Assembly: GCA_000383295.1 (NCBI GenBank)
Contig: KB911067.1
Location: 248,001-312,000 of the forward strand
Direction of reading: 5' to 3'
DNA length: 64,000 bases
Origin: Faecalispora sporosphaeroides DSM 1294
Lineage (GTDB): Bacteria > Bacillota > Clostridia > Oscillospirales > Acutalibacteraceae
Below are positions 52,142 to 59,962 of the stretch, piece by piece. Made by a program: the position numbers and the translations under genes. The notes below the pieces were generated by a model, which had not been told where the DNA came from, did no database searches, and saw only the letters and a list, made by a program, of their open reading frames with translations. How positions within the stretch are numbered: the stretch's first letter is position 1; every line of letters begins with the position of its first letter.

Positions 52142-53362
52142 GTGGCACAAACAAAACCCGAAAGCGAAACGATACGGATACATACGTTGGGTAAATTCAG
52201 TATACAGCGCGGGGAACATGTTCTGACGCAGTCGAGCGGGAAGCCGAAGCAGGTGTGGCTTTTGATCGAGTATTTGATTGCCAACCGCAATGCCGGCCCC
52301 AGAATTGAACAGCTGATTCAGGCTCTGTGGGCGGATTCCCGCTCAAGCGCAGACCCGATGAATGCCCTGAAGAACTTGGTTTACCGCGCCAGAGATCTGC
52401 TCAGAAAAGGGCTTCATGACGATGAAACTGAATTTATCATCTATTCGCAGGGTTCGTATCTGTGGAATCCCGAGCTGCACTGTGTGGTGGATGAGGAGGA
52501 GTTTCGCCGCCTTTCTGCTTTGGCCGGACTGCCCGGGCAGAAAGCGGCGCGGCAAATTGCCCTGTACCAGCAGGCGATTACACAGTATCGGGGGGATTTT
52601 CTGCCGAATTCCAGCTACTCCTCGTGGGTGATTGCCCGCCGGGAGGAGTTGACCGGTCTTTACCTGCAAAGTGTGCGCAGCCTTTGTCTGCTGCTCGAAG
52701 AAGCGCAGGAGTACACGGAGATGATCGCTCTGTGCGAATCTGCAACCGCTCTGGTTCCCTTCGACGAATCCCTGCACAAATATCTGACCGGCTCGTATTT
52801 GCGCACCGGCCAGAACAGCAAGGCTCTGGCCCATTATCACTATGTTACCGAACTGTTTTACCGGGAGCTCGGTGTGAACATCTCAAAGAATCTTCGCGAC
52901 CTGTACCGCCAGATTACAAAGACGGTTCACAAGGCGGAGCTGGATCTCTCTGTGATTAAAGAGAGCCTGCGCGAAGAGGCTGACAATGCCGGGGCATATT
53001 ACTGTGATTACGAGATCTTTAAAAATCTGTATCGAATTCAGGCCCGGAGCCTGACTCGAACGGGTCAATCCATCATCGTGGCGCTGATGACGCTGATGGA
53101 TGACAACGGAATGATCGTAAACGGCTCGGAAGCGGTATCCGCCGTAAACCTGTTTCGAGAGGTGATTGTGCATAATCTGCGCAAGGGCGACGCCGTGGCC
53201 GCGTACAGTTCATCTCAGTTTATCCTGATGCTGCCCCTGACGAATCTGGAAAACGCAGAGGGCATTATGCAGCGCATTACGCGTAAATTTGAAACCTCCT
53301 ATAAAAAGAAAGACCTGAAAATCATTTTTACGCTGCGGCCGATAGAACCGCTTGAAAAATAG
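52142..53362 (+). CDS. BTAD-type transcription regulator with degenerate GGDEF-like tail
   Basis: A 406-residue regulator without an ATPase domain. A winged-helix part (about residues 8-100; GKPKQVWLLIEYLIANR, ALKNLVYRARDLLRK) is followed by a bacterial transcriptional activator domain of helical repeats (about 105-260; HKYLTGSYLRTGQNSKALAHYHYVTELFYRELGV). The C-terminal part (about 285-400) follows the GGDEF pattern but reads SSSQF where GGDEF should be. GTG at 52142 is used because GGAGGAGG lies 12 bases upstream; a TTG at 52121 overlaps that site. The WQG-domain gene follows. Confidence 0.8.
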   Translation: MAQTKPESETIRIHTLGKFSIQRGEHVLTQSSGKPKQVWLLIEYLIANRNAGPRIEQLIQALWADSRSSADPMNALKNLVYRARDLLRKGLHDDETEFIIYSQGSYLWNPELHCVVDEEEFRRLSALAGLPGQKAARQIALYQQAITQYRGDFLPNSSYSSWVIARREELTGLYLQSVRSLCLLLEEAQEYTEMIALCESATALVPFDESLHKYLTGSYLRTGQNSKALAHYHYVTELFYRELGVNISKNLRDLYRQITKTVHKAELDLSVIKESLREEADNAGAYYCDYEIFKNLYRIQARSLTRTGQSIIVALMTLMDDNGMIVNGSEAVSAVNLFREVIVHNLRKGDAVAAYSSSQFILMLPLTNLENAEGIMQRITRKFETSYKKKDLKIIFTLRPIEPLEK

Positions 53363-53380
53363 TCTTTTTTCCGTATGATC

Positions 53381-53421
53381 GCGCCGCGCTTTACGCAGCG
53401 GCGCGCCACCGGGTTCTTTTT
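53381..53421 (+). terminator. Terminator or attenuator after the BTAD gene
   Basis: GCGCCGCGCT pairs with AGCGGCGCGC and is followed by CACCGGGTTCTTTTTTT. It lies between the BTAD gene and the next gene, so it may only partly stop transcription. Confidence 0.65.
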
Positions 53422-53446
53422 TTGGCCGGGAAGGGAAAAACATTAA

Positions 53447-53995
53447 ATGAATCGATTGCAGGAACTGGTTTCTGCGCCAAACGGAATCAACCGTTACGAG
53501 GTAAATTTCATTCGCATCGACTCTTACCGCAACCGCGAAATGCAGGGAGCTTTTTACAGCCCATACTACAAAAAGAGCGCTCCTTTTTCGAGTGAACTCG
53601 AGTTTTTAAAGCTGCTGAACCAATGGATGGATTCCAAAGAAATTCCACAGTCCACCACGCGGCTTCGCAAATTTTCCAAAAGAACCAACAACAGACGGTC
53701 AAGGGAGGAATCCCCCGTGAAGCACCCCTCGCAAGACCCCCGCGAGCTTTTAACCACCTCCGGAGAATGGAACCTGCAGGAGCAGCCCGAAGGCAGCACG
53801 ACCTTTATTGTGCAGGTGTCCATGCGGCAAAATTCCACCTGGCAGGGCACGCTGCAGCGAACGGACACCAACCAGGTTCGTCCCTTTCAAAGTACGCTCG
53901 AACTGCTGCTGCTGATGACCAGTGCGCTGGAGGGAGCCTTGTCCTCCCCCTGGGACGACGAGCCCTCCGCCGACAGCGGCGCACCCTGCCACTGA
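53447..53995 (+). CDS. Two-copy WQG-type domain protein, function unknown
   Basis: A 182-residue protein with two related small domains. The C-terminal one (about residues 117-163: TFIVQV, STWQGTL, FQSTLELLLLM) matches the 60-residue protein at 11521-11703. The N-terminal one (about 16-63: YEVNFIRID, REMQGAF, FSSELEFLKLLNQWMD) is a more diverged copy. A basic linker (about 68-95) joins them. It follows the BTAD regulator by 84 bases on the same strand. No signal peptide. The function is unknown. GGGAAGGG lies before the ATG. Confidence 0.8.
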   Translation: MNRLQELVSAPNGINRYEVNFIRIDSYRNREMQGAFYSPYYKKSAPFSSELEFLKLLNQWMDSKEIPQSTTRLRKFSKRTNNRRSREESPVKHPSQDPRELLTTSGEWNLQEQPEGSTTFIVQVSMRQNSTWQGTLQRTDTNQVRPFQSTLELLLLMTSALEGALSSPWDDEPSADSGAPCH

Positions 53996-54020
53996 ATTCA
54001 AACGGATCATTTTGATACGC

Positions 54021-54070
54021 ACAAACACATATCCCCCCGCCTTCAGCGGGGGGATATGTGTTTGTAAAAA
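54021..54070. terminator. Perfect 20-bp terminator hairpin
   Basis: Twenty base pairs of perfect stem around CTTCA, beginning ACAAACACATATCCCCCC, followed by AAAAATAAA on the plus strand. The T-rich flank on the minus strand favours stopping leftward transcription of the GntR gene as well. No gene lies between 53996 and 54269. Confidence 0.75.
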
Positions 54071-54269
54071 TAAATTGATCCCCAAAAGTGAGACTGCTCT
54101 TCGGTTGAGTAGCCGAAAGGACCTTTTGTCTGCGAAATTCAGGCGGCAAGCCCCTTTTTCTTTGCCCTGCCGCCTGCAGCTGAGGTGCTGTTCCGTTTCT
54201 CCGCACTCTCCCGGCGATGCGTTGCAGCCCCGCAGAAAGGAGAGGGTTCGCCTGCGGCGGATGCTTTTG

Positions 54270-54917
54270 CTACAGGATGGACAGCACCCGCCTGAGCACC
54301 TGCTGGTAGGATTCTTCGAGATGCTCGTTCATCAGCTGCACCGCCTTCTGTCGGTCATTTTTCAGAATCGCGTCGATGATATCGGTATGCTCCTGATGGC
54401 GCGGTCTGTATTTTCGGTTCTGCTCAAGCATGTACATCCGAACCAGAGTCAAATAATCCAGGCTGTTAGACAGCAGCTTTGCCGCATACTGATTGTTCAG
54501 GCAGGTGATCAGCACCATATGAACCTCGTTGTCAAGCTCGACAATCTTCCTGCTCTCCTGAACAGGAGAGGAACAGATCGTTACGAATTTTTTACGTGTC
54601 TCCAGCAGCCAGCTGCGGTCAATATTCTGCATACCCTTTTTCAGCGCGTAAGGCTCCAAAATTTGACGGATTTCGTAAATATCCTGCAGGCGTTTGGGCG
54701 AAATGTGGGCGATTCGGTAGCCCTTGCGGAATTGCCTCGTGATCAGGGTTTCGCTTTCCAGCAGAAGAAACGCGTCGCGGATGGCTTTTTGGCTGAAAGT
54801 GGGATATTTCATTCGTATTTTTGCTTCACTGATCGCCTCCCCGGGATTACAGCATTCATAAATGATGTACTTCTTGACAAGAGTATACGCTGAATCGTTT
54901 CGGTTTTCCAATTGCAT
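54270..54917 (-). CDS. GntR-family regulator with FCD domain
   Basis: A 215-residue repressor of the FadR subfamily. The N-terminal winged helix is AYTLVKKYIIYE... with recognition region SQKAIRDAFLLLESETLITRQFRKGYRI (about residues 30-65). The helical FCD domain (about 75-210) has metal-ligand-like residues in ELDNEVHMVLI and PRHQEHTDIIDAI. ATG 54917 is preferred over GTG 54929 because GTGAGGG lies just before it. The target genes and effector are not evident from the neighbours. Confidence 0.9.
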   Translation of the reverse strand: MQLENRNDSAYTLVKKYIIYECCNPGEAISEAKIRMKYPTFSQKAIRDAFLLLESETLITRQFRKGYRIAHISPKRLQDIYEIRQILEPYALKKGMQNIDRSWLLETRKKFVTICSSPVQESRKIVELDNEVHMVLITCLNNQYAAKLLSNSLDYLTLVRMYMLEQNRKYRPRHQEHTDIIDAILKNDRQKAVQLMNEHLEESYQQVLRRVLSIL

Positions 54918-54929
54918 GTTTGCCCTCAC

Positions 54930-55387
54930 TTACCTTATTAGAAATAAATTAAGGGGCAGGGGAATTTGAGCCTGTGTGTATTATTATACTAATTGTTTTT
55001 CGACAAAAAGTCAATTTTTATTATATAATAGTTACATTTTTTATTTTTGTATAACTATTTTTATATTTAACTATAACAAAAAGGTTATGGTGAATTCTGG
55101 GAAAACCCAAAACAGCCCACGGTCAGCCTTTTCTATGCGTCGCAAAAGCGGAATCCATGCGTACAACACTTATCATATTGCGGCAAACCGATCCGGCGCG
55201 AACGGACGGCATCGCCGGCGGTTTCGCATTCGCTTCCAAAGCTTTCCGTTTTGAAATGGATTCCTGATAGAACAAATCCTCCACTCAGGGCATTTACAAG
55301 AGATCGTTCCTCGCCCGGCGGCGTTGCCGAACAACTGCGATTCTTGGAAACGCCCTGACTGGAGGAATGCACACGGTCAGCGTCCTG
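54930..55387. other. Gene-free stretch with two nested inverted-repeat structures
   Basis: The left part (to about 55,090) is AT-rich and carries TATAAT-like boxes for the GntR gene. The right part has no gene but holds two extended folds: one at about 55148-55240 and one at 55276-55364, described among the findings. Confidence 0.55.
55276..55364. repeat. Branched inverted repeat downstream of hemerythrin
   Basis: Outer arms CCTCCACTCAGGGC and GCCCTGACTGGAGG pair over 14 positions with one mismatch. Inside, CAAGAGATCG pairs with CGATTCTTG (one bulge), and within that GTTG-CCGAA-CAAC and GCCCGGCGGC form two small hairpins. It begins about 24 bases past the hemerythrin stop and is followed on that strand by ATTTGTTCTAT. 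Confidence 0.6.
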
Positions 55388-55795
55388 TTACTTCTGGTGC
55401 TCGCGGATGTACTTCGCCATCTTCAAATCTTCGCGCTTGATGTGGTTGACCAGCCAGCCGCCGATTGCGGTATTGACCTTGGCCACCAGCGCTATGTTTG
55501 CCCCATTCTGGCCCAGCTCCTGCTGAAGGTCGCGAATGATCTTTTTGTATTCCTCATGGAATTTGTGGTGCTTCTCGTACTCCGGGTACGCATACTGGCG
55601 CTGCAGCTTTTCTTCGTCGGAGAAATGATTGTCCACATATTTGCTCAGAAAATCGAGCGTTTTGCCGATCTCCGCACGCCCCTGCCCCTTGGAGCAGGCT
55701 TCTAATAATGCGTTGATCGCGTCAAACAGCTGCTTGTGCTGCGTATCGATCATGCTGTTATTGGTCATCAGATCACTTGTCAACGTATAAGCCAT
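55388..55795 (-). CDS. Bacteriohemerythrin
   Basis: A 135-residue non-haem di-iron oxygen-binding protein. The ligand pattern is visible as DTQHKQLF (H20), VDNHFSDEEKL, HHKFHEEY and VNHIKREDLKM. It probably scavenges or senses oxygen in an anaerobe. The ATG at 55795 has GAGGAG 9 bases upstream; a GTG three codons earlier overlaps that site. It lies downstream of superoxide reductase on the same strand, with a GCAGCGGG/CCCGCTGC hairpin between them. Confidence 0.94.
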   Translation of the reverse strand: MAYTLTSDLMTNNSMIDTQHKQLFDAINALLEACSKGQGRAEIGKTLDFLSKYVDNHFSDEEKLQRQYAYPEYEKHHKFHEEYKKIIRDLQQELGQNGANIALVAKVNTAIGGWLVNHIKREDLKMAKYIREHQK

Positions 55796-55898
55796 TTCTA
55801 GCACTCCTCTATATTCCGGCGCAGCGGGCGCTCATTGGCACCCGCTGCGGCCCGGTATTCCGTTTCTTTGAAAGCCATATGCAAACGACGAGCCCGTT

Positions 55899-56375
55899 TT
55901 ACAGCTCCGCTTTCCACAAGCCGTGCAGATTGCAGTAGGCGTAAACCACCGCGTGAGTAGCCTCTCCCTCGCGGTACACAAAATTGCAGGGATTCCCCTC
56001 ACAGTTGGGCACGATCTCATCATTTTTGCCCGCGAAGATTTCTTCGTGAACCTCGCCCGGATGATACGCAAATTCTGCCCTCGGCTTGTCGCCCGGGTGC
56101 AGCTTGACGATTTCCAGCCGGTCGCCGTCTTCCAACGCAATCCACTCGATATAGTGCTCGGCGGTCATCGGGTGCTCCACAGAGCCGACCTCAACAATCA
56201 GGCGGCCGTTCTCCTCACGGGCCACCGGCACATGCTTTTCGTGCGCGGCGTCGGTCACATTGGCCTGCAGCTGTACCATCGGGTCCCCGCAGCAGGTTAA
56301 TGTGCCGCCCCCAAAGCCGATGAGCGCGACCAGATTCCCGCAATGTTTACACTGATAAAAAACAGCAGATTTCAT
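55899..56375 (-). CDS. Superoxide reductase (desulfoferrodoxin type)
   Basis: A 158-residue enzyme that reduces superoxide to hydrogen peroxide without releasing oxygen. The N-terminal desulforedoxin-like iron site has C9, C12, C28 and C29. The catalytic iron centre has E46-K47-H48, H68, H74, and C148 and H151 in YCNLHGLW. All ligands of the two-iron class are present. The ATG at 56375 has GGGAGTGG upstream. It neighbours hemerythrin and a thioredoxin-reductase-like protein, forming an oxygen-defence group. Confidence 0.96.
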   Translation of the reverse strand: MKSAVFYQCKHCGNLVALIGFGGGTLTCCGDPMVQLQANVTDAAHEKHVPVAREENGRLIVEVGSVEHPMTAEHYIEWIALEDGDRLEIVKLHPGDKPRAEFAYHPGEVHEEIFAGKNDEIVPNCEGNPCNFVYREGEATHAVVYAYCNLHGLWKAEL

Positions 56376-56656
56376 ATTTTCCACTCCCTTTTCAAGTTTG
56401 GACACAGCCGCTCCGCCCCAAAGCCGCGACAGCCGCCGCAGGACAAATTGCAGCCGTTCTGTTTGACTGACGAATGAGATCTCTTGCCAGAAATTTCAAT
56501 TTCATCTTATCGCTTTTTCGACCAAAACGCAAGGGGTTTCCGCCGATTTGAGGAAATAAATAATAATCGTTATTGTTTTATGAGATTTTTCTACAGTATT
56601 TTCCCATCGCCATTTCCGCTTCATCCGGCAGAAAACCGGAACGCCGTGGAAGGCGC

Positions 56657-56685
56657 AAAAAAGCCGACCTGACAAGCAGGCCGGC
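56657..56685 (-). terminator. Terminator of the thioredoxin-reductase-like gene
   Basis: On the minus strand GCCGGCCTG pairs with CAGGTCGGC around CTTGT and is followed by six T residues. Confidence 0.88.
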
Positions 56686-56719
56686 GAGCGGGCCAAGGCC
56701 GAATATCGGCATGGCGGTT

Positions 56720-57595
56720 TTATGCTTTTGCCGTTTTGGCCATGGAACGCAGGAATTTAGCCGCTTCCGTCCCGGCCTTTGCGCCCTCGTAGACGGCCTT
56801 GGAAACCTGAAGCAGGCCCCCCGTGCAGTCCCCGGCCGCATAAAGCCCCGGAATATTCGTCGCCATATTCTCATCGACGACAATTTTGTTGTTTTCCACC
56901 TCCGCCCCAAGCTTGCGGGCAAGATCGGTACTGCCGGCCACGCCAACGGCCACGAACGCGCCCTCGGCGGGCAGAGAGGTGCCGTCCTCAAAGCGCACGC
57001 CGCTCAGAACCTGGTCGCCGTCGAGCGACTCAATCCCCTTGGTGCACAGCCCGATGCCCTCCGGCACAGAAGCAAGCATCTTCTTGCCGTTGGTGAGAAC
57101 CGTAACGGATTTTGAGGTATGCAGCAGCTCGAGCGCTTCGTGGATGGCGTAGTCGCCGTTGCCCAGAACCACTACCTCTTTGTTACGGTAGAAAAAGCCG
57201 TCGCATACGGCACAGTAGCTCACGCCATGACCCTCCAGCTCCCGCAGGCCGCGGATGCGCGGTGTGGAACGGGTGGAGCCCGTCGCGAGGATGAGCGCGT
57301 CCGCAGGGTATTCGCCGCGCGTGGTTTTGACCACCAGACGCCCGTCATACGAAATGCCCACCACTTCATCCTCCACCATCTGGGCGCCCAGGCGTTTGGC
57401 CTGCTGCAGCCCGGTCTGTACCAGCTCGGCTCCGGTGATCGGTTCGGGGAATCCGTAGTAATTCTCGATCTTCTCCACCTTTTCAAGCGTCCCGTTGTCC
57501 TTGCCGATAATTGTCGTTGCCATTCCGGCGCGCAGGGTATAAAGAGCGGCCGAGATACCAGCGGGGCCTCTGCCGACGATCACGATGTTTGCCAT
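56720..57595 (-). CDS. Thioredoxin-reductase-like flavoprotein with atypical nucleotide site
   Basis: A 291-residue FAD protein of the thioredoxin reductase family. The FAD motif is GRGPAGISAA near residue 8, the redox pair is CAVC (C128/C131), and the C-terminal FAD motif is GLYAAGDC. The second nucleotide site reads GNGDYAIHEA where NADPH enzymes have GxGxSAxEEA. It also has LTNGKK where they have HRR. This suggests that it does not use NADPH; ferredoxin-linked relatives exist in Clostridia. No thioredoxin gene is adjacent. Confidence 0.85.
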   Translation of the reverse strand: MANIVIVGRGPAGISAALYTLRAGMATTIIGKDNGTLEKVEKIENYYGFPEPITGAELVQTGLQQAKRLGAQMVEDEVVGISYDGRLVVKTTRGEYPADALILATGSTRSTPRIRGLRELEGHGVSYCAVCDGFFYRNKEVVVLGNGDYAIHEALELLHTSKSVTVLTNGKKMLASVPEGIGLCTKGIESLDGDQVLSGVRFEDGTSLPAEGAFVAVGVAGSTDLARKLGAEVENNKIVVDENMATNIPGLYAAGDCTGGLLQVSKAVYEGAKAGTEAAKFLRSMAKTAKA

Positions 57596-57875
57596 GATTG
57601 AGCCTCTCCTTTTCCGATTTCGATGTTCAATGGAATTTTATTCTAATTATTATAGTATAGTATATCATTTTCCAAAAGAAAAGTATCGTGATCAAGTTAC
57701 AAATCTCATTTTCTCAATAGAAACCATCAAACCACCGTATGCGAAGCCTTGAAAAACTGTCGGAATCACAGTGGTTTTCTTTCCGGAATCGGTATATAAT
57801 AAATTTGTGGCAGGAAAATTCTGCTGTTTGGTTTACAAGCAAAACATAATTCCAGCGTCTGTAAGGAGGATTCTT

Positions 57876-58649
57876 ATGCCGAAACGAATGCCTGCGCTGT
57901 TTGTGGGACATGGCTCCCCGATGAACGCGGTGGAAAACAACAAACATACGAAAAAGTGGCAGGAAATCGGCCGTCAGCTGGCGCGCCCGCGGGCCATCCT
58001 GATGATTTCGGCACACTGGTACACCCACGGAACCAGAATCATGGATACCAAAACGCCGCGGCTGGTGTACGATATGTACGGCTTTCCGGAGGAGCTGTAC
58101 CGGGTGCAATACCCCTCGCCCGGCTCGCCGGAATTGGCAGGCCGCGCGCAGGAGCTGCTCTCTGTTCCCGTGCAGACGGACAACAGCTGGGGAATCGACC
58201 ATGGCGCGTGGTCCGTGCTGTGCCGCCTGTTCCCGGAGGCCAACATCCCCGTGGTTCAGCTGAGTGTGGACGGCACTACCGACGCACAGGCGCATTTTGA
58301 GATGGGGCGGGAGCTGTCTGCCCTGCGGGACGAGGGAGTTATGATCATCGGCAGCGGAAACGTCGTGCATAATCTGGCGAAAATCCAGTGGGGAACAGAG
58401 AGTGGATTTTCGTGGGCCGAGGAATTTGACGGCTATATTCGGGACAAAATCGAGAAGAAAGAATTCCCCGATGTGGTGGATTACAAAAAAGCCGGTTCCT
58501 GCGCCAAAATGGCGTTCCCCATGCCCGACCACTTCTACCCCCTGCTGTATGCTTTGGGGGCGTCGAACGAGGCGGATCGGCTGACTGTTTTCAACGACGA
58601 TTGTCTGATGGGTTCGCTGTCTATGACCAGCTACCTGTTCCAGCCGTAA
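57876..58649 (+). CDS. YgiD/DODA-type extradiol ring-cleavage dioxygenase family protein
   Basis: A 257-residue member of the class III extradiol dioxygenase (4,5-DOPA dioxygenase-like) family. Candidate metal ligands are H in LFVGHGSPMNA near residue 12 and MISAHWYTHG near residue 45, with WGIDHGAWSVL near residue 108 and the later SGNVVHNL. In an anaerobe oxygenase activity is doubtful, so the real reaction is unknown. AAGGAGGATTCTT precedes the ATG at 57876. A TATAAT box is at 57795. It is followed by an FMN reductase. Confidence 0.85.
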   Translation: MPKRMPALFVGHGSPMNAVENNKHTKKWQEIGRQLARPRAILMISAHWYTHGTRIMDTKTPRLVYDMYGFPEELYRVQYPSPGSPELAGRAQELLSVPVQTDNSWGIDHGAWSVLCRLFPEANIPVVQLSVDGTTDAQAHFEMGRELSALRDEGVMIIGSGNVVHNLAKIQWGTESGFSWAEEFDGYIRDKIEKKEFPDVVDYKKAGSCAKMAFPMPDHFYPLLYALGASNEADRLTVFNDDCLMGSLSMTSYLFQP

Positions 58650-58700
58650 ACGTGGGCGGCCCTGTGAGCCGTGCTGAAAGTGAAAGGAGCAAATATATTT

Positions 58701-59252
58701 ATGGACACCATTAAAATTGTAGGATTTACCGGAAGCCTGCGCAAGGGCTCTTACAACCGCGGCGCGCTGCGCGCGGCCGGGGAGCTGCTGCCGCAGGGCG
58801 CCGAGCTTGAGATTCTGGATCTTTCCGAGATTCCCTTTTTCAACCAGGATTTGGAGGGCGGTGAGCTGCCGGTCTCTGTGACGGAGTTTAAGAAAAAGAT
58901 TGCCGGGGCCGACGCTCTTCTGATCGCGACGCCCGAATACAACTATTCCATTCCCCCCGTGCTGAAAAACGCGTTGGACTGGGCGTCCCGCGACGCTACG
59001 AGGCCGCTTTCCGGCAAGCCCGCGGCGCTCTTCAGCGTTTCCAGCAGCGCGCTGGGCGGCGCCCGCGCACAGTATCATCTGCGCCAGGTGGCCGTGGTTC
59101 TGAACCTGAAGCTTTTAAACCAGCCGGAGGTCTTTATCTCTTTCGCGCGGGAGAAGTTTGATGCCGACGGCAACCTGCAGGACGAGAATACGAAAAAATA
59201 TCTGTCCGCCCTTGTAAACGCGCTGGTCGATCTGGCCAGAGCGGAGAAATAA
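58701..59252 (+). CDS. NADPH-dependent FMN reductase family flavoprotein
   Basis: A 183-residue flavodoxin-fold reductase (ChrR/azoreductase-like). The FMN-binding loop is GSLRKGSYNRGALR near residue 9 and the dimer loop is TPEYNYSIPPVLKNALDW near residue 77, both typical. It may reduce quinones or chromate-like oxidants, but the natural substrate is unknown. AAAGGAGC precedes the ATG, and it lies 51 bases after the dioxygenase-family gene, probably in the same operon. Confidence 0.92.
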   Translation: MDTIKIVGFTGSLRKGSYNRGALRAAGELLPQGAELEILDLSEIPFFNQDLEGGELPVSVTEFKKKIAGADALLIATPEYNYSIPPVLKNALDWASRDATRPLSGKPAALFSVSSSALGGARAQYHLRQVAVVLNLKLLNQPEVFISFAREKFDADGNLQDENTKKYLSALVNALVDLARAEK

Positions 59253-59269
59253 TCCGGGCGAGGCATCCC

Positions 59270-59830
59270 ATGCAATCCGAACGAAGAGAACAACCTATGA
59301 AAAGCCGCCGCGGTCAGCTGCCGCGCTCCCCCCGGGGAGCGCGCAGTCTGCGCGTGTCACTGACGCCGCAGGAACGGAAGCAGTTTGAACGGTACGCGCG
59401 CCAGCTTCTCGATCACCCGCAGGTGCTCCAGATGGAGCGATTTATTCAGCACGGCTCGGTCAGCTGCCTGGAGCACAGCGTGGCGGTCGCCGAGCTGAGC
59501 TTCTGGATTTGCCGCAGGCTGGGGCTGCGCGCCGATTGGAACAGCCTGGTGCGCGGCGCGCTGCTGCACGACTTTTTTCTGTACGACTGGCATGATAAGG
59601 CGCCGGATCGCCCCGGGCTGCACGGCTTTACGCACCCCAAAACGGCGTTGAAAAATGCCGAGCGCCTGTTCCCGCTCACTGAGCGGGAACGCGATATTAT
59701 TGAAAAGCACATGTGGCCCCTCACGCTCGGCAGCTGCCCCAGATTCCGCGAATCCGCGGTTGTCTGCGCGGCAGACAAATGCTGCTCCCTGTGGGAGACC
59801 CTTTTCTGCCGTTCCTCCGGAATATCCTGA
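59270..59830 (+). CDS. HD-domain phosphohydrolase-like protein
   Basis: A 186-residue protein with an HD metal site: SCLEHSVAVAEL, then GALLHDFFLYDWH near residue 107, and HPKTALKNAERLF, IIEKHMWPL as later ligands. The region before the domain is basic. The substrate is unknown; relatives hydrolyse nucleotides. GCGAGG precedes ATG 59270, though ATG 59297 is also possible. It starts 18 bases after the FMN reductase and is last in its operon before two terminators. Confidence 0.85.
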   Translation: MQSERREQPMKSRRGQLPRSPRGARSLRVSLTPQERKQFERYARQLLDHPQVLQMERFIQHGSVSCLEHSVAVAELSFWICRRLGLRADWNSLVRGALLHDFFLYDWHDKAPDRPGLHGFTHPKTALKNAERLFPLTERERDIIEKHMWPLTLGSCPRFRESAVVCAADKCCSLWETLFCRSSGIS

Positions 59831-59843
59831 ACGGGCAGACGAC

Positions 59844-59883
59844 AAAAGCAGGCGGGGCCAGTCGGGCCCCGCCTGCTTTTTCT
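59844..59883 (+). terminator. Terminator after the HD-domain gene
   Basis: AAAAGCAGGCGGGGCC pairs with GGCCCCGCCTGCTTTT around an AGTC-like loop. Confidence 0.93.
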
Positions 59884-59905
59884 AAAGGATACGTTATTCG
59901 CCAAG

Positions 59906-59946
59906 CCACCCGGCCCCCCAAAAGGGCACGCCGGGTGGTTTTTTCC
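59906..59946 (+). terminator. Second terminator in tandem
   Basis: CCACCCGGC pairs with GCCGGGTGG, followed by TTTTTTCC. It lies just before the stop of the oppositely oriented acyltransferase gene, whose message it may also stabilise. Confidence 0.85.
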
Positions 59947-59962
59947 GTTCGCATCGTCATTT

